The notes beneath the pieces were generated by a model. It ran no database searches, had not been told where the DNA came from, and was given only the letters and a program-made list of their open reading frames with translations. Below, piece after piece: positions 8,951 through 18,317 of a DNA stretch of 64,000 nucleotides (position 1 is the stretch's first letter; each line of letters begins with the position of its first letter). The stretch covers positions 620,001 through 684,000 of the forward strand of contig CAKVFE010000001.1 in assembly GCA_934746645.1 (NCBI GenBank), given 5' to 3'. The translations under genes were made by a program, and so were the position numbers. Origin of the DNA: an uncultured Clostridia bacterium. Lineage in GTDB: Bacteria; Bacillota; Clostridia; Christensenellales; UBA1242.

Positions 8951-10068
8951 ATTTGGGTTCAGTACTACTAGAAGTAGCCAAACCTAAAGGTATGTGGGAA
9001 TACTTGATTTTTGGACTAGAGTCTTTAGTTAAAAATTATGGTTTAACCATTATACTTATTACTTTAGCAATTAAGCTTGTTATGCTACCTTTTGATTTTT
9101 ACAACAGATATATCAACAAGCGCAATAGCTACAAAATGGCTGAGATACAACCAGAACTAACAAAAATACAAGCTAAGTATGGCAACAATAAAGAAGCCCT
9201 TAACCAAAAGACAATGGAAGTATACAAAAGACACAATTACAACATTATGGGTAGTTGTGGTGGTATGCTTATAAATATGGCTTTAACAATGGTTATATTC
9301 TTTACATTGTTTAGTGGTCTAAATAAGATTGCTTCATACAAAATTTATACCGAATACAATACCCTTCAACAAACTTATACTGAAGCATTGGGTGGAGAAA
9401 ATTCGAGATTAATAACAACTACTGCAGAAGATGGTACAACTACTATTAGTATCCAAATATTGGACGCAGAAGGCAATGTACTTTCTACCAATGCAATAAG
9501 TGAAGAAGATGACGCAAGAGCTAGCCAAATAGTTGTTACTAAGTATGGCGAAATAAAAGAAAGCTTTTTATGGATAAAAAATATCTGGCGTCCAGATACC
9601 AATGCTAGTGTAGTATTGAGTTATAAAGATTTTAAAAACAATGCTAAAAAATACATAACAGAAGATGATTACTTTAATGACGCTATATACAACCAAGTTA
9701 TTTCTTCTATTAAAGACAGTAAAGAATATAGTGGCAACAATGGTTATTATATATTGATTGTTTTGGCAGCATTGACTACTTACCTATCTACTCAAGTTAC
9801 TGTATGGATAGGCAAAGCAAAAGCTAAGAAAAACAACAAACCTTATGTTGATGCAATGTCACAAAACAAAGTATTGGTATATATGATGCCAATCATTATG
9901 GCACTATTTACATTATTCTACAACGCAATGTTTGCTATATACATTGTTACAGGTGCAGTATTCGGATTGCTTACTGGCCCACTTATGACAATGGTTGTAG
10001 ACAAAGTTTTTGATAAATCTATAAAGAAAGAACAAGAAAAGACAAAAGTTTCTTATTCAAGAAAATAA
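8938..10068 (+). CDS. yidC: YidC/Oxa1-family membrane protein insertase
   Basis: Inserts proteins into the cytoplasmic membrane, alone or with SecYEG. The first conserved segment (about 28-52, YGLTIILITLAIKLVMLP) carries Lys46 where the usual groove Arg is expected. The cytoplasmic hairpin follows (about 60-105), then FFTLFSGL (about 121-128), FLWIKNIWRPD (about 210-220) and the last three segments in 270-365. Between FSGL and FLWI there is an acidic, Thr-rich stretch of about 70 residues (about 140-207), much longer than usual in Gram-positive members. There is no lipoprotein signal. GGAGAG precedes the ATG inside yidD. Confidence 0.95.
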   Translation: MDFLNLGSVLLEVAKPKGMWEYLIFGLESLVKNYGLTIILITLAIKLVMLPFDFYNRYINKRNSYKMAEIQPELTKIQAKYGNNKEALNQKTMEVYKRHNYNIMGSCGGMLINMALTMVIFFTLFSGLNKIASYKIYTEYNTLQQTYTEALGGENSRLITTTAEDGTTTISIQILDAEGNVLSTNAISEEDDARASQIVVTKYGEIKESFLWIKNIWRPDTNASVVLSYKDFKNNAKKYITEDDYFNDAIYNQVISSIKDSKEYSGNNGYYILIVLAALTTYLSTQVTVWIGKAKAKKNNKPYVDAMSQNKVLVYMMPIIMALFTLFYNAMFAIYIVTGAVFGLLTGPLMTMVVDKVFDKSIKKEQEKTKVSYSRK

Positions 10069-10077
10069 GGGGTAAAT

Positions 10078-10947
10078 ATGAAAATTGAAGTTAGTGCAAA
10101 GAGTATAGAAAAAGCTATAGAAGAAGGTCTTAAAAAACTAAATACTACTATAGAAAATGTTACTGTTAATGTTATCACTGAAGGTGGACTATTTAAGAAA
10201 GCCAAAATCGAAATGATAATGGATGATGACAAAGATATAAAAGACGAAATATTTGGTTTGGAAGAAAATACCAATATTATGAACGCTGAAATAAAAGATG
10301 ATGACCCATCTAAAGACGAATTGGTATCAACTCCAGTAAGTGCTGAGTTAGAAACAGAAGTTGTATACGACAAAGACAAAGTTGTAGAAGTAAAAGAAAA
10401 ACTTACACTTAATGACATAGTAAAAGAAACCGAAAATCTTGAAGATACCGAATCTCTAGAACAAAAACAACAAAGAAAACAAGAAATGCTTAACCAAACA
10501 ATGACTATGGCTAAGAAATGGTTGGACGGACTTATGTATGCTTACAACATCAATGCTATAGTAGAAGTATCTATTAGAGAAAATGATGTTTATGCAAACA
10601 TTGTTGGCGAAAATTTGGGTGTACTTATTGGATATCACGGTGAAGCTATGGAAGCTATACAACACCTAGTTAATACATATTTGTATTCTAAATTAAAAGG
10701 TGCAAAAAGAGTATTTGTAGATGTTTCTGGTTATAGAGAAAAACGCAACAACGATTTAAGAAGTTTGGCAAATAAGATTGCTTCAAAAGTTCTTGAAAAC
10801 AAACGCAGTTATAGACTTGACCCAATGAATAGTTTTGAAAGAAGAATTATTCACGAAGAGTTGTCAAAAACACCTCATATACTTACACACAGTGAAGGTG
10901 TAGACCCTAACAGATATTTGATTATTGAATATACAGAAGAAAAATAA
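10078..10947 (+). CDS. jag: RNA-binding protein Jag/KhpB
   Basis: RNA-binding regulator linked to cell elongation in Gram-positives, usually paired with KhpA. The Jag N-terminal domain (1-50, MKIEVSAKSIEKAIEEGL and GGLFKKAKIEM) is followed by an acidic linker (about 55-140). Then come a KH domain (about 145-205, with GVLIGYHGEAMEAIQHL) and an R3H domain at the C-terminus (FERRIIHEELSKTPHILTHSEG). GGGG lies just before the ATG, 9 nt after yidC. It is the last gene of the rnpA operon and has a terminator. Confidence 0.95.
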   Translation: MKIEVSAKSIEKAIEEGLKKLNTTIENVTVNVITEGGLFKKAKIEMIMDDDKDIKDEIFGLEENTNIMNAEIKDDDPSKDELVSTPVSAELETEVVYDKDKVVEVKEKLTLNDIVKETENLEDTESLEQKQQRKQEMLNQTMTMAKKWLDGLMYAYNINAIVEVSIRENDVYANIVGENLGVLIGYHGEAMEAIQHLVNTYLYSKLKGAKRVFVDVSGYREKRNNDLRSLANKIASKVLENKRSYRLDPMNSFERRIIHEELSKTPHILTHSEGVDPNRYLIIEYTEEK

Positions 10948-10969
10948 AAAAATATTTGATATTTTTAGA

Positions 10970-10999
10970 AAAAGTCACTATTATTATAGTGGCTTTTTT
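10970..10999 (+). terminator. jag terminator
   Basis: AAAGTCACTA, short loop, TAGTGGCTTTTTT. Confidence 0.85.
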
Positions 11000-11204
11000 G
11001 GTATACTTAATATATAAAATTTTGGTAACAACTATAAAAGTTTTTATAAAACGACTTTATATTTAATTTAAATACTAAAATTTATTAAGTTATATTGTTA
11101 TTATTTTTATATTTTTTTAAGCTTTTAGAAATTAAAAAATTAATATATTAAGTATAAAAACATTATAGATTAATTGATTATAAAATAGATAAAAGGTAAA
11201 TTAT

Positions 11205-12554
11205 ATGTCTACTATAGCAGCAATATCTACACCAATTGGTGTAGGTGGAATAAGCGTAATAAGATTGAGTGGTAAAGATGCAAAAAATATTGCATCTAAA
11301 GTTTTTTGTTTGTCAAAAATAAAAGATTTTGATATAGAACCTAGAAAAATGTATTTGGGCGAATTTAAAGCAGAAAACTTTAATGAAAAATGTATGATGG
11401 TTTGGTTTAAAGCTCCATATAGTTATACTGGCGAAGATGTCGTTGAATTTCAATGTCACGGTGGTACAGTTATTGCTAAAGGAGTTTTGGACGCTCTTAT
11501 CAACAATGGTGCTACCCTAGCAGGCCCAGGTGAATTTACTAAGCGTGCGTTTGTCAATGGCAAACTTACATTGGACGAAGCTGAAGGTGTTATGGATATG
11601 ATTAATGCTGAAAGCGAAAGCGAAGTAAGAGCTGGATATAATTTGTTAAAAGGTAATTTAAGTAAAGAGATTGAAAAAATCCAAACTCAACTTACAAAGA
11701 TGATGGCAAAAATCGAAGTTACACTTGACTACCCTGAAAATGATTATGAAGAACAGACATCCAACGAAACTGTAGAAGACTTAAACAAAATTATTGATAG
11801 ATTGCAATATTTATTGGATACTTCTACTACTGGTCAAATAGTTAAAAATGGTAGCAAAGTATTGATTTTGGGTAAACCTAATGTAGGTAAAAGTAGTTTG
11901 CTTAATGCTATCCTTAATTATGATAGAGCTATAGTAACTTCAATAAAAGGTACTACAAGAGATATGTTGGAAGAAACTTATACTTATAAAGGAGTTAAGT
12001 TTGTACTAACAGATACAGCAGGTTTACACGAAGCTAATGATGAAGTAGAAAAAATAGGCATAGAAAAGGCAAAAGAAGCTATCAATTATGCAGATGTTAT
12101 GCTTATTGTTTTGGACGCTACAAGCCCACTTACAGACGAAGATAAAGAGATTTTGAAATTTGCCAACAATAAAAATACTATTGTGGTTATCAATAAATGT
12201 GAAACTAACAAAAAATTGGATTTAAGTGAATACAACTTTAAATACATTATTGAAGTTAGTGCATTACAAAAATTGGGTATTGAAGAATTGAAGAATGAGG
12301 TATATAATCTAGTGATAGACGAAAATATCGTTAATTCTAATATAATGATAACCAATCTTAGACATGTAGAAGCAATAAAGAAAGCTATAGGATACGCAAA
12401 TGACGCTATCAATGGCATTAAGCAAGGTATTACTTTAGATGTTGTAAGTATAGATTTGAAAAATTTGTGGTTGAGTCTAGGCGAAATAACCGGTAACAAC
12501 AACAACGAATCTATTATCAACGAAATATTTAGTGGATTCTGCGTAGGCAAATAA
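11205..12554 (+). CDS. mnmE: tRNA modification GTPase MnmE
   Basis: With MnmG it adds the aminomethyl-type group to U34 of certain tRNAs. The N-terminal folate-binding domain begins MSTIAAISTPIGVGGISVIRLSG and includes YTGEDVVEFQCHGG and GEFTKRAFVNGK. The GTPase domain has Walker A GKPNVGKSSLLNAI near 222, DTAG near 270 and NKCE near 330. The C-terminus is the FCVGK motif that holds the conserved Cys. Length 449 aa is typical. AAAAGG precedes the ATG. It is followed by a GNAT gene and then mnmG. Confidence 0.97.
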   Translation: MSTIAAISTPIGVGGISVIRLSGKDAKNIASKVFCLSKIKDFDIEPRKMYLGEFKAENFNEKCMMVWFKAPYSYTGEDVVEFQCHGGTVIAKGVLDALINNGATLAGPGEFTKRAFVNGKLTLDEAEGVMDMINAESESEVRAGYNLLKGNLSKEIEKIQTQLTKMMAKIEVTLDYPENDYEEQTSNETVEDLNKIIDRLQYLLDTSTTGQIVKNGSKVLILGKPNVGKSSLLNAILNYDRAIVTSIKGTTRDMLEETYTYKGVKFVLTDTAGLHEANDEVEKIGIEKAKEAINYADVMLIVLDATSPLTDEDKEILKFANNKNTIVVINKCETNKKLDLSEYNFKYIIEVSALQKLGIEELKNEVYNLVIDENIVNSNIMITNLRHVEAIKKAIGYANDAINGIKQGITLDVVSIDLKNLWLSLGEITGNNNNESIINEIFSGFCVGK

Positions 12555-12563
12555 GGATAAATT

Positions 12564-13121
12564 ATGAATTTTGACTGGAGAGATATATCTAGAAAAGATA
12601 CTGAAGAGTTTAATCAATGGAGTAATTCGGAAGCTTTTAAAATAAAATCCAAAGAAAACACCATTGATAAATATTTACATACCAACAACTATGGTGGACT
12701 TGGCGAACTTATGAAAATGTTTCTAAATGTTCAAGGCAAAGATATGTTTTTAAAAGTTGCCACTGATAATGGTCAACTGATAGGCATAATAGTCGGTATG
12801 CAATTAGACAATCAACCTAAAGACACTATAGAGTGTATGATGTTTGCTGTCAACCCTACTCTACAAGGTAAAGGATACGGAACAGCAATGCTTTTTGATG
12901 TAGTAAAATCTCCAGAAAAGATATTTGGTATATCTAATTGTAAATTTGTTTCTTATGTAAATAAAGAAAACATTGCAAGCGAAACAGCTTTTAAAAAGGC
13001 TGGATTTAAGAAAAATGAAAATTGGTTGGAAAACTTTGGATTGGAAGTTAAAAACAACCAGTTTGTATATGACAAAACTGATGAAAATTTGAATGGTGAA
13101 AATAATGAACGAAAAATATGA
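12564..13121 (+). CDS. GNAT-family N-acetyltransferase
   Basis: Acetyl-CoA-dependent acyltransferase with unknown substrate. The core motif is MMFAVNPTLQGKGYGTAMLFDVV (about 92-114), where QGKGYG is the acetyl-CoA pyrophosphate loop. It is followed by a strand with KFVSYVNKENIASETAFKKAGFKK, the usual last part of the fold. 185 aa and cytoplasmic. AAGGA precedes the ATG. It starts 9 nt after mnmE and overlaps the start of mnmG by 17 bp, so all three are probably co-translated. It is not RimI-like by sequence, and no link to tRNA modification can be read from it. Confidence 0.85.
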   Translation: MNFDWRDISRKDTEEFNQWSNSEAFKIKSKENTIDKYLHTNNYGGLGELMKMFLNVQGKDMFLKVATDNGQLIGIIVGMQLDNQPKDTIECMMFAVNPTLQGKGYGTAMLFDVVKSPEKIFGISNCKFVSYVNKENIASETAFKKAGFKKNENWLENFGLEVKNNQFVYDKTDENLNGENNERKI

Positions 13122-14961
13122 TGTTATAGTTATAGGCTCTGGACACGCAGGCTGTGAAGCTTGTCTTGCTAGTGCCAGAATGGGACATAAAACTTTGCTA
13201 TTGACTCTTAACCTAGATAGCATAGCTTTTTTGGCGTGCAATCCAAGTATTGGTGGTACTGCTAAAGGACATTTGGTATGCGAAATAGATGCTTTAGGTG
13301 GCGAAATGGGTGTCAATGCTGATAAGACAACTATACAACGCCGTATGCTTAATAGTTCTAAAGGACCAGCTGTCCAATCATTAAGAGCACAAGCAGACAA
13401 AGTTATGTATCATACCGAAATGAAGAAAACTCTTGAAAACACCCCTAACCTATTTATAAGACAAGGCGAAGCAAAAGAAATTTTGACTCACAACAACAAA
13501 GTAACAGGTGTAAAGACTGTACAAGGCGATACCTATATGGCAAAAGCTGTTGTTGTATGTACTGGTGTATATTTAAAGAGTGATGTTATTATTGGTAAAG
13601 TAAGACAAAACAGTGGACCTAATGGGTTTGCGCCTGCCAACCACCTAACTAAGTCATTAAAGAAGTTGGGATTGACTATAAGAAGATTTAAGACCGGTAC
13701 ACCAGTAAGAGTACATAGTGATAGTATTGATTATAGCGAACTAGAACCACAATGTGGCGAAGACGATATTCAAACTTTTAGTTTTATGACTAAGAAAGCA
13801 CCTAAAAATGTTATCAAATGTTATTTGACTTATACCAATTTGGATACTCATAAACTAATATTAGACAACTTAGATAAAGCACCTATGTACAATGGCGAAA
13901 TCAAAAGTGAAGGACCTAGATATTGTCCAAGTATTGAGAGCAAAGTTGTAAGATTTAGTGATAAAGACCATCATCAATTGTTCTTAGAGCCAGAAGCATT
14001 GTCTACTAAAGAAATCTATGTTCAAGGTTTTTCAACTTCAATGCCTACTTACCTACAATATCAAATGGTACATACAATAAAAGGTCTTGAAAATGCTCAC
14101 ATTATGCGTGACGCTTATGCTATAGAATATGATTGTATAGATAGTTTACAGTTGTACCCTACACTTCAATATAAAGGCTGTGACGGACTTTATTTTGCTG
14201 GACAAGTAAACGGAACAAGTGGATATGAAGAAGCAGGAGCGCAAGGAATAATAGCTGGTATCAATGCAAGTCTATATGTAGACAACAAACCTCCTTTTGT
14301 ATTAAAGCGAAACGAAGCTTATATTGGTGTTTTGATTGATGACCTTACTACCAAAGGTACCAACGAACCATATCGTATGATGACAAGTCGTGCCGAATAT
14401 AGACTACAACTAAGACAAGATAATGCAGATTTAAGACTAACACAGCGTGGTTATGATATAGGTCTTGTTACTAAAGAAAGATACAAAAAATATTGCAAAA
14501 GAGTAAAAGAAATTGAAGACCTTAGATCTAAATTAAATACCACATTTAACCCAAAACAAGTAGAACAATTATGTGTTGAAAGTGGCGAATCTCTACCAAA
14601 GTCAGGTATCTCTTTAAAAGAACTATTGAAAAGAAGTAATATAACGGTTGAAAACTTTGTTAAGTACTTCCCAGAATATAACGTATATCCAAAAAATGTT
14701 TTAAAAGAAATAGAAATCGAAGTAAAATATGAAGGATATCTACAAAAACAAAATCAACAAATAGAAGATAGCAAGCGTCAAGAATGTACTGCACTTAGTC
14801 AAGATATGGATTATAGCAAAATAAAAGGTCTAAGAATGGAAGCTAGACAAAAACTAAACGCTGTTAAACCATTGACTTTGGGACAAGCAAGCCGTATTAG
14901 TGGTGTAAGTCCAGCAGACATTGCTGTATTGACTGTATATCTAAAGACAATAGCTAAATAA
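13105..14961 (+). CDS. mnmG: tRNA uridine-5-carboxymethylaminomethyl synthesis enzyme MnmG
   Basis: FAD-dependent partner of MnmE in wobble-uridine modification. The start is the ATG giving MNEKYDVIVIGSGHAGCEA, with GGTGA just upstream; the ATG four codons earlier has no ribosome binding site. Landmarks are the dinucleotide fold GSGHAGCEACLASARMG, NPSIGGTAKGHLVCEIDALGG, RFKTGTP, the FAD region LYFAGQVNGTSGYEEAGAQG, and the C-terminal helical domain ending RISGVSPADIAVLTVYLK. Length 618 aa is normal. The next gene, rsmG, normally adjacent, is separated by 1.5 kb of non-coding DNA. Confidence 0.97.
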   Translation: MNEKYDVIVIGSGHAGCEACLASARMGHKTLLLTLNLDSIAFLACNPSIGGTAKGHLVCEIDALGGEMGVNADKTTIQRRMLNSSKGPAVQSLRAQADKVMYHTEMKKTLENTPNLFIRQGEAKEILTHNNKVTGVKTVQGDTYMAKAVVVCTGVYLKSDVIIGKVRQNSGPNGFAPANHLTKSLKKLGLTIRRFKTGTPVRVHSDSIDYSELEPQCGEDDIQTFSFMTKKAPKNVIKCYLTYTNLDTHKLILDNLDKAPMYNGEIKSEGPRYCPSIESKVVRFSDKDHHQLFLEPEALSTKEIYVQGFSTSMPTYLQYQMVHTIKGLENAHIMRDAYAIEYDCIDSLQLYPTLQYKGCDGLYFAGQVNGTSGYEEAGAQGIIAGINASLYVDNKPPFVLKRNEAYIGVLIDDLTTKGTNEPYRMMTSRAEYRLQLRQDNADLRLTQRGYDIGLVTKERYKKYCKRVKEIEDLRSKLNTTFNPKQVEQLCVESGESLPKSGISLKELLKRSNITVENFVKYFPEYNVYPKNVLKEIEIEVKYEGYLQKQNQQIEDSKRQECTALSQDMDYSKIKGLRMEARQKLNAVKPLTLGQASRISGVSPADIAVLTVYLKTIAK

Positions 14962-15040
14962 TTAAGTCATACTTATTGATATATATAACTTATAAATAAT
15001 ATAAAGTATTTAAATTAAAAGCATATAAATAATATAAAAT

Positions 15041-15073
15041 AAGAGCATTGTAATATAAACAATGTTCTTTTTT
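15041..15073 (+). terminator. mnmG terminator
   Basis: AAGAGCATTGT, loop, ACAATGTTCTTTTTT. Confidence 0.8.
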
Positions 15074-15735
15074 ATATCTTTTATAGCGAAAAATAGCAAA
15101 ATATGTAGTATGTTATATAATAATAACTAAAAATAAGTTATTTTGTAATAACTAATAAAATTTTTGAGATATAAAATAAATAAAATAAACAAAATTGACT
15201 TTAAAGTTATAAAATAATAACTATTATTATTTAATAAATTAAGCTAAGTATAGGGTATAGTTGAATATAATAACAAAAGATATTGTTGTTATAAGTGTTG
15301 GTAGCTGATTAATGATGTGATTTGGTTCTGATGTAAAATATTAGGTTTATATTAAGGATAGAATGGAAACATTACGAAGACAAAATATGTAGATTAATCT
15401 GTAGATTATTGTTTTGTTTTTAATAATTTATAGTGTTAAAGTGTATTAAAAATATGCTTGCGTCTATATAAAATTATTGTATTTGGCTAATAAAATGAAT
15501 ATGCGTCTAACGATTTTATTATATTAATTTTAATTAAATTTTAGTTAAATATTTTAACTAAATTTAATCTCTTAATTGCTATAAATTCATAGCTTAGAGA
15601 TGTGGCGAAAGTTTATGATTTGATTGTTTATACCGACAATATTAATATAATTTTGGTCTATTATCTGATATAATTATCCGGTATTAATATGATTAATTAT
15701 TTATACTTTAAGTTGTAATTAAGTGTGTATAAGGG

Positions 15736-15860
15736 TGCAAATTTTGCATCTAAATTTAACTAAAAATTGCTAAAGAATAATAAAATATCAACTCAAAAAT
15801 TAAACAAAAATTGTGCAAATTTTGCATAATTTTATGATTGTAAAAAGTGCAAATTTTGCA
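15736..15860. repeat. Three copies of the palindrome TGCAAATTTTGCA
   Basis: Identical 13-bp cores at 15736-15748, 15814-15826 and 15848-15860. The third is extended to a 10-bp stem (AAAAGTGCAA / TTGCACTTTT) with a T-run and could also act as a terminator. Arranged like an operator cluster or iterons, with no gene on either side for several hundred bases. Confidence 0.75.
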
Positions 15861-15966
15861 CTTTTATTATTAAATCATATTAAAATATAGTGATTCTGTT
15901 CCATTATTTTAAATATAGCGAATTTATAGAAATTTAGGCTTAAAAATATATTAATTTTTTTAAATT

Positions 15967-16000
15967 AGCGACTTTCGTGATTTTAGATGATATATTGGTC
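15967..16000 (+). repeat. Composite repeat, copy 1
   Basis: AGCGACTTTCGT followed 15 bp later by ATTGGTC. The second copy, at 20425-20458, has the same 12-mer, the same 15-bp spacing and the same ATTGGTC, and 8 of the 15 spacer bases match. The two copies lie on opposite sides of rsmG-soj-spo0J in the same orientation. Confidence 0.7.
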
Positions 16001-16284
16001 ATTTCAAGTTGTTTATTTACGATAATATTGGATTTTTGATACATTTTCATATATTTTGTCCAAATAATTTGCAATTTGATGGTTTTTTACTGATTTTTTG
16101 GTGTTTATATTGATGGTTTTATTCTTTAGCATTAAAAATATTGATTTTAAGCTTCATTGCTGATTTATTTGGTAATTTTATCTAAAATATAGCAAATATT
16201 AGGGTATATTGATAAATCGGTAATATATTTATCTTTTGTAATGTATATAATTTGCTACAGCTAATTATTTTTATTCTTTATAGT

Positions 16285-16302
16285 TAACAATAAATAATAT
16301 TG
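16285..16302 (+). repeat. TAACAATAAATAATRTTG repeat, copy 1
   Basis: 18-bp sequence that can fold as AACAATA...TATTGTT. The second copy (18108-18125) differs by one base. Each copy lies 225-250 bp upstream of a start codon: rsmG for this copy, soj for the other. Confidence 0.6.
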
Positions 16303-16367
16303 TTTAAGAGTAGGTAATGGTATTATATAGAATATATTAAATATTGATATCCAATTTTACTTTATGT

Positions 16368-16396
16368 TTGTCTTATTTTACTAATTGTGGTATACT
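16368..16396 (+). promoter_or_regulatory. rsmG promoter
   Basis: TTGTCT (16368-16373), 17 bp, TATACT (16391-16396) with an extended -10 TGG. The sequence from 16389 shares an 18-bp stretch with the region after the jag terminator at 11000-11017. Confidence 0.6.
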
Positions 16397-16480
16397 TAAT
16401 ATATAATAAAAATGTCGTTAATTTTACAATTTTTACAACAAAATATTGTAGACGCATATATAAAATTGTTAAAAAATCAA

Positions 16481-16496
16481 TGTTTCACGTGAAACA
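16481..16496. promoter_or_regulatory. parS: parS site 1
   Basis: Perfect palindrome TGTTTCACGTGAAACA, one base from the Bacillus consensus half-site. It lies in the rsmG leader, between the predicted transcription start and the start codon. It is the ParB (Spo0J) loading site. Confidence 0.97.
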
Positions 16497-16511
16497 TTGT
16501 GTGGAGTGTGT

Positions 16512-17222
16512 ATGGATTTTAAAGAAGAATTAAAACAAGTATTTGGTAATTATAATATAGATGTTAATGATCAACAAATTGCTTTATTTGATAAGTATTA
16601 CCAACTAATATTGGAGTGGAATGAAAAGTTTAACTTAACAACTATATTACAACAAAGAGATGTTATAATTAAACATTTTTTGGATAGTTGCTTAGTTTGT
16701 GAGAGTTTAAAGGATAATGCTACATTAATCGATGTTGGGGCTGGAGCAGGTTTTCCATCTATTCCAATTAAAATACTTAGACCTGATATTGGTATAACTA
16801 TGATTGATGGCTCTAATAAAAGGGTTACCTTTTTAAATGAGTGTATAGATAAATTAGGGCTAAAAAATGCTTGCGCTATACACGAAAGATGTGAAATATT
16901 GGCTCATAAACCAGAATATCGTGAAAAATTTGATTATTGTGTAGCTAGGGCAGTGGCAGAATCTAATGTGTTGGCAGAGTATTGTTTGCCATTTGTTAAG
17001 TTATTTGGATATATGATAGCTTTTAAATCTCGTAATATCGAAGAAGAACTTGAAAAAGCTAAAAACTCTATAGAACTATTGGGTGGCAAAGTAACTGATA
17101 TAAAAAATACATATATTGAAGAAATTGATGCTGAGCGTAATTTGGTGTTTATCCAAAAGAAGTTTAAAACTCCAGTTAAATATCCTCGTGGTCAAAATAA
17201 ACCAAGAACCAATCCACTATAA
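16512..17222 (+). CDS. rsmG: 16S rRNA (guanine-527-N7)-methyltransferase RsmG (GidB)
   Basis: SAM-dependent methyltransferase acting on 16S rRNA G527. The start is the ATG at 16512, with GGAG 5 nt upstream; an in-frame TTG 15 bp earlier overlaps parS and is rejected. The SAM-binding loop is LIDVGAGAGFPSIPIKIL (about 70-87), followed by DGSNKRVTFLNE and FDYCVARAVA, all characteristic of GidB. 236 aa, normal length. It is followed by a terminator and a long gap containing two more parS sites. Confidence 0.96.
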   Translation: MDFKEELKQVFGNYNIDVNDQQIALFDKYYQLILEWNEKFNLTTILQQRDVIIKHFLDSCLVCESLKDNATLIDVGAGAGFPSIPIKILRPDIGITMIDGSNKRVTFLNECIDKLGLKNACAIHERCEILAHKPEYREKFDYCVARAVAESNVLAEYCLPFVKLFGYMIAFKSRNIEEELEKAKNSIELLGGKVTDIKNTYIEEIDAERNLVFIQKKFKTPVKYPRGQNKPRTNPL

Positions 17223-17314
17223 TATTAGCATTATATTAATAAAATCACTTTAAATTACCCATATTTACATAAAATATGGGGTAGTGCATAGATAATTTAA
17301 TAAAAAATATTAGA

Positions 17315-17340
17315 CTGTAGTTATCTACAGCCTTTTTATT
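17315..17340 (+). terminator. rsmG terminator
   Basis: CTGTAG, loop TTAT, CTACAG, CCTTTTTATT. Confidence 0.85.
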
Positions 17341-17631
17341 TGCCTACTTTGTGGTATGTTATACTATGCTGTTATTGTATACTATGCTGTTATATTGTAA
17401 TATCTATAGATACTAATTTTTTTAATAAAATATATTACTGTTTATATTGTGTCTATATGAATACCAAAAACCCGATTTTTTTTATGTCTTATATCTTATA
17501 TAGTATATGGTGGATAGTGTATGGTGTTGTGGTCTATTGTATGTATGTGTCTATGTCATGTTTTTTATGTTAAGCCGATTAAGTTTTGGCTGTTATAATA
17601 TGTTTGTTTTTGCTTGATTTACCCCTAAAAA

Positions 17632-17647
17632 TGTTTCACGTGAAACA
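17632..17647. promoter_or_regulatory. parS: parS site 2
   Basis: TGTTTCACGTGAAACA, identical to sites 1 and 3, with the same AAAAA/TTTTT flanks as site 3. Confidence 0.97.
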
Positions 17648-17771
17648 TTTTTATACTCCCCATTGTTTTTATTAACTTTTTATGTGTATATAAAATGGCT
17701 TAATTAAGCCATTATTTTGTACTGATATCAGATATAAGAAAACTTTCCAAAATTTTTTTCTTGCTTAAAAA

Positions 17772-17787
17772 TGTTTCACGTGAAACA
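17772..17787. promoter_or_regulatory. parS: parS site 3
   Basis: TGTTTCACGTGAAACA, 140 bp from site 2 and about 570 bp upstream of soj. Confidence 0.97.
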
Positions 17788-18107
17788 TTTTTAACCTGTT
17801 TATCTATAGTAAAGGCGAATAATCTATCAACAATAACTGTCTTATCATTTTAACCACATACTATAATAAGATGATTACAGTGTGTTGTATTGTTATGTGT
17901 ATTGTTATGTTTAATATATTATGTCTTTGTCTTTAATTAAACATTTTTAGTTCGCTATATAGTAAATCTTAAATGTGTTTATTTTGATAGCTATTATTTA
18001 TAAATCATTGGTATGATATTGTGTATTGTCTTTTAGCCTATTTTTGATTTTTTTGTGCTTTACTGGTATATGTATGTGTACTAATGTTAATTAGTATTAA
18101 TTATGCC

Positions 18108-18125
18108 TAACAATAAATAATGTTG
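18108..18125 (+). repeat. TAACAATAAATAATRTTG repeat, copy 2
   Basis: One base different from the copy at 16285-16302; located upstream of the soj promoter. Confidence 0.6.
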
Positions 18126-18308
18126 GATTAAGTATATTTGGTACTATATTTATATTTAATTTTAAATAAAATTTGTTATTAAAATTAGGATAAATACCTA
18201 TTTTATTGACGCAATACCATATTTTTATTGTTGTGTCAAAATTTGTATATATATCTTAACTAAATTTGTAAAAAAGATATATTTTAATTTCCATTTTTCA
18301 TATATATT

Positions 18309-18317
18309 TGATATAAT
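18309..18317 (+). promoter_or_regulatory. soj promoter (extended -10)
   Basis: TGATATAAT, an extended -10 element, with no good -35. It lies 40 bp before the soj start. Confidence 0.55.

Larger units (their letters stand above)
14962..16511. other. 1.5-kb non-coding region between mnmG and rsmG, rich in short repeats
   Basis: No ORF with a ribosome binding site is visible. After the mnmG terminator it holds two GCGTCTA-type sites (15460-15466 and 15500-15509) and one inverted copy (16449-16458), three TGCAAATTTTGCA palindromes (15736, 15814, 15848) and a TGTGTATAA DnaA-like box (15724-15732). It also holds one composite AGCGACTTTCGT...ATTGGTC element (15967-16000), one copy of TAACAATAAATAATRTTG (16285-16302), the rsmG promoter and parS. 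The region is unusually long for an otherwise compact gene block. Confidence 0.7.

Noticed and set aside
17340..17573. 77-aa ORF between rsmG and soj
   Set aside because: Low-complexity Tyr/Cys/Val string over a tandem DNA duplication, with no ribosome binding site.
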